Assembly (NCBI GenBank): GCA_016793415.1
Contig: JAEUMC010000544.1
Location: 1-14,187 of the forward strand
Reading direction: 5' to 3'
Source of the DNA: Devosia sp.
GTDB lineage: Bacteria > Pseudomonadota > Alphaproteobacteria > Rhizobiales > Devosiaceae
Length of the DNA stretch: 14,187 bases
Shown: piece after piece, positions 11,895 through 14,187 of the stretch
Position numbering within the stretch: the stretch's first letter is position 1
Layout: every line of letters starts with the position of its first letter
Position numbers and translations under genes: made by a program
Notes under the pieces: generated by a model
The model's input: the letters and a program-made list of their open reading frames with translations, nothing else
What the model was told of the DNA's origin: nothing
The model's database searches: none

Positions 11895-14187
11895 TCAGGG
11901 CTTGCTGATCCGGAACGTCACCTTGTGCTTTCCGGGCGCCAGCAGGCTGCGCGCTTTTCCGTCGGTGCCACGCTCGCTGACGGCGATGCCGTCGACGCTG
12001 GCATCGGTGTAGTCGGCGGCGAGGACGAGCGTGCCGCTCGCGCCCTCGGGCACCGTGATGCTGTAGGTCACCTTGCTGCCATCGACCTTCCAGCCCGCCT
12101 CGATCCGGCCAGCAGCCGAGTCATGGTTGGCCGCCACCGGCGACAGCGCCGGAATGATCGTCGGCTCGAAGAAGATGTGCTTGAAGGCCGGCAGAGCCGG
12201 ATCGGGGCGGAAGCCCGCGACGCCCTCGAGCAGCCACTGGCACACCGCGCCATAGGCGTAGTGGTTGTAGGAGTTCATCTGCGGATCGAACGCCACGCCC
12301 TCTTCGTTGAGCGCGTTCCAGCGCTCCCAGATCGTGGTGGCGCCCATCTTCACCTGGAACAGCCAGCCGGGCAGGCCTTCCTGCAGGAACACCGCACCGG
12401 CGAGGTCGGCCTCGCCGATCTTCACCAGTGCCGGCAGCAGCGCCGGCGTGCCGATGAAGCCGGTACCGATGCGGCCATGGGCGCGCGCCACCGTCTCCTT
12501 GAAGTAGCCCTTGGCCGCTTCGTAGTGCTCGGGCGGGATCAGGTCCCACAAAAAGCCCAGCGCATAGGAGGTCTGGTCGTTGTAGCCGGTGCGCCCGGAG
12601 GCGGTGATGAACTCGCGCTGATAGGCCTTCTTGACCAGTTCGGCGCGCTCGTTGAGCCGCCTGGCCTGCGCCTGGTCGCCGATCACTTCGGCGGCCTTCG
12701 CGGCAAGGTGCGAGGAGATGTAGAGGTAGATCGTCGCTGCCGCGTCGTCGCCGATGGTCGGGTAGGGCTTGGCGAAATCGCCCTGCGGCTGCAACCAATC
12801 ACCGAAGGTGAAGCCGCGTCCGCCCCAGTCGGAAGGCGGCCGGACGATCGGACCATTGGAAATCGACCAGACGAAGTCGTTCCATTTGACCATGGCCGGC
12901 AACGCTTCCTCGAGGATCGCGCGGTCGCCATAGTGGGTGAAGAGCGTCCAGGGAATGACGGCAATGGCATCGCCCCAGCCGGTCGAACCGTAAAAGCCCG
13001 GCACCACATCTTCGTGGTTGCGGGTCGGATCGGGCACCACATGCGGAATGGCGCCATCCGGTCGCTGGTCGGCAATGAGGTCGCGCACATACTTCACCAG
13101 TATGCCGTGGCTCTCGTGCAGGTAGCAGGCGGTCGGCGCGAACACCTGCGCGTCGCCGGTCCAGCCGAGCCGCTCGTCGCGCTGCGGGCAATCGGTCGGC
13201 ACCTCGATGAAGTTCGAGCGCTGCGACCACACGGTGTTCTCGACCAGCCGGTTGACCAGCGCGTTGGCCGAACTGAAGTTCGCCGTCCGGTTGGTGGCCG
13301 AGCTGATCGGGATCATCTCGATCTGGGTGATCTTTGCCCTGCCTTCGATGGCGACGCGGGCGAAGCGGAAGCCGAAGAAGGTGAAGGTTGGCCGGTAGCT
13401 CTCCGGCCCGCCGCCCTTCAGTACGTATTCGATGCGCGCTTCGGCCGACCGCATGCTCTCACGGTCGAACTGGCCCAGATGGTTGGTGAGCTCGGCATGC
13501 TCGATGGTCACCTTGGCGCCGGCCTCGCCTTCCACGGTGAAGGCGACGTAGCCACCGGCGTTCTGGCCAAAATCATAGACGGTGCGGCCCTCGGCATCAG
13601 CGAAGGAATTGACCACCGGCAGGGCGGGGAGCTCGTGCACCCCGGCGGTCTCGGCCGGCAGCAGCGTCGATTTGTCGAAGCCGCCCAGTACCGTGGCGCC
13701 ACCGCTGACCGGCGCCGCCTCGGCGCGAGCGTCATAGTTCTCGCCATAGTAGATGCCGGATTTCATCACCGGGGCGAGGCCGCTCAGCCAGCTTGCGTCG
13801 GTGCCGACGATCAGCTCGCCATTGCCGCCGCGCAGTTCGGCGATGGCGCCGATCTTGTCGCCCCAGGTGTTGAACAGCTGGTTGCGCGGCCACATCATCC
13901 GCGAGCGGTACCAGCCGTCGCCCAGCCAGATGTCGATCGTGTTGTCGCCATCCTGGAGCAGGGCCGAGACGTCGTAGGTCTGGAAGCTGAGGCGGTCCCA
14001 GTAGCTGGTCCAGCCCGGGGTCAGCAGGTCGTCGCCGACCCGCTTGCCGTTGATGAACGCCCGGTAGAGACCGAGAGCGCTGATCCTCAGCGTCCCGGCC
14101 CCACCACGGGAGGAGAGATTGAAGCTCTTGCGCAGGAACGACGACTGCGTACCGACGCCTTGATCGACACTCGGGTGGATCATTTCG
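11895..14187 (-). CDS. Alpha-L-rhamnosidase, GH78 (5' end probably beyond window)
   Basis: This enzyme hydrolyses terminal alpha-L-rhamnose from glycosides, flavonoids or pectic side chains. At least 762 residues are visible. An N-terminal beta domain carries LRISALGLYRAFINGKRVGD (32-51) and PGWTSYWDRLSFQTYDV. A linker domain contains TVYDFGQNAGGYV. The (alpha/alpha)6 barrel has PTDCPQRDERLGWTGDAQVF (329-348), with the acid cluster Asp331, Asp336, Glu337 and Asp344; Glu337 corresponds to the general acid of characterised GH78 enzymes. The candidate general base is Glu620 in GATTIWERW, and NSYNHYAYGAV follows. A C-terminal beta domain ends RISKP. Numbering is from the ATG at 14183. Homologues usually begin earlier, and the frame is open to the window edge, so the true start is likely outside. 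No signal peptide is visible, which suggests cleavage in the cytoplasm after uptake by the transporter downstream. It is the first gene of the operon seen here. Confidence 0.95.
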   Translation of the reverse strand, partial: EMIHPSVDQGVGTQSSFLRKSFNLSSRGGAGTLRISALGLYRAFINGKRVGDDLLTPGWTSYWDRLSFQTYDVSALLQDGDNTIDIWLGDGWYRSRMMWPRNQLFNTWGDKIGAIAELRGGNGELIVGTDASWLSGLAPVMKSGIYYGENYDARAEAAPVSGGATVLGGFDKSTLLPAETAGVHELPALPVVNSFADAEGRTVYDFGQNAGGYVAFTVEGEAGAKVTIEHAELTNHLGQFDRESMRSAEARIEYVLKGGGPESYRPTFTFFGFRFARVAIEGRAKITQIEMIPISSATNRTANFSSANALVNRLVENTVWSQRSNFIEVPTDCPQRDERLGWTGDAQVFAPTACYLHESHGILVKYVRDLIADQRPDGAIPHVVPDPTRNHEDVVPGFYGSTGWGDAIAVIPWTLFTHYGDRAILEEALPAMVKWNDFVWSISNGPIVRPPSDWGGRGFTFGDWLQPQGDFAKPYPTIGDDAAATIYLYISSHLAAKAAEVIGDQAQARRLNERAELVKKAYQREFITASGRTGYNDQTSYALGFLWDLIPPEHYEAAKGYFKETVARAHGRIGTGFIGTPALLPALVKIGEADLAGAVFLQEGLPGWLFQVKMGATTIWERWNALNEEGVAFDPQMNSYNHYAYGAVCQWLLEGVAGFRPDPALPAFKHIFFEPTIIPALSPVAANHDSAAGRIEAGWKVDGSKVTYSITVPEGASGTLVLAADYTDASVDGIAVSERGTDGKARSLLAPGKHKVTFRISKP

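Noticed and set aside
1..14187. Mobile element, phage, toxin-antitoxin, CRISPR or tRNA signatures
   Set aside because: No transposase, integrase or toxin-like ORF, no regularly spaced repeats and no tRNA-like fold were seen on either strand. Apart from the two intergenic repeats, the region looks like ordinary chromosome.

Overview
The window is GC-rich DNA with alphaproteobacterial character. Gene style and intergenic GC-rich repeats suggest Hyphomicrobiales (Rhizobiales), perhaps a Devosia-like soil or plant-associated bacterium. That placement is inference from codon use, gene families and repeat type, not from a marker gene. No rRNA, tRNA, CRISPR array, transposase, integrase or phage gene was seen. 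All genes but one lie on the minus strand.

Layout. (1) 1-886: the 5' part of an ABC exporter (membrane domain only; its ATPase end lies beyond base 1), preceded and overlapped by a 34-codon small ORF with a much better ribosome site. (2) 1021-1125: an intergenic inverted repeat. (3) 1163-3271: a divergent TetR regulator / Bcr-CflA-type drug exporter pair sharing a control region with two matching 7-4-7 inverted repeats. A textbook terminator follows the exporter, and then comes a second copy of the intergenic repeat. (4) 3518-3946: a small secreted protein of unknown function. (5) 4192-6529: an Old Yellow Enzyme of the YqjM/NamA type followed by a LuxR-type regulator, with a clear hairpin beyond the regulator. 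(6) 6672-7034: a small lipoprotein of unknown function. (7) 7152-8567: a 14-TM (DHA2, EmrB/MdtD-like) exporter with a palindrome in front. (8) 8706-14187: a catabolic operon read right to left. It encodes a GH78 alpha-L-rhamnosidase, a periplasmic solute-binding protein, and two sugar-type ABC permeases that overlap by 4 bases. No ATPase gene belongs to it inside the window.

How it fits together. The right third is a plant-glycan module: the binding protein and two permeases should import a rhamnose-containing glycoside or oligosaccharide, and the rhamnosidase, with no signal peptide visible, would cleave it. The rest is mostly defence and detoxification: three exporters of different superfamilies and a flavin ene-reductase. 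The best-supported regulatory structures are the TetR operators, the terminator at 3295-3328 and the intercistronic hairpin at 10472-10497. I found no convincing novel multi-gene system. The points most worth following are the overlapping small ORF ahead of the exporter, the repeat family, and the two uncharacterised envelope proteins.
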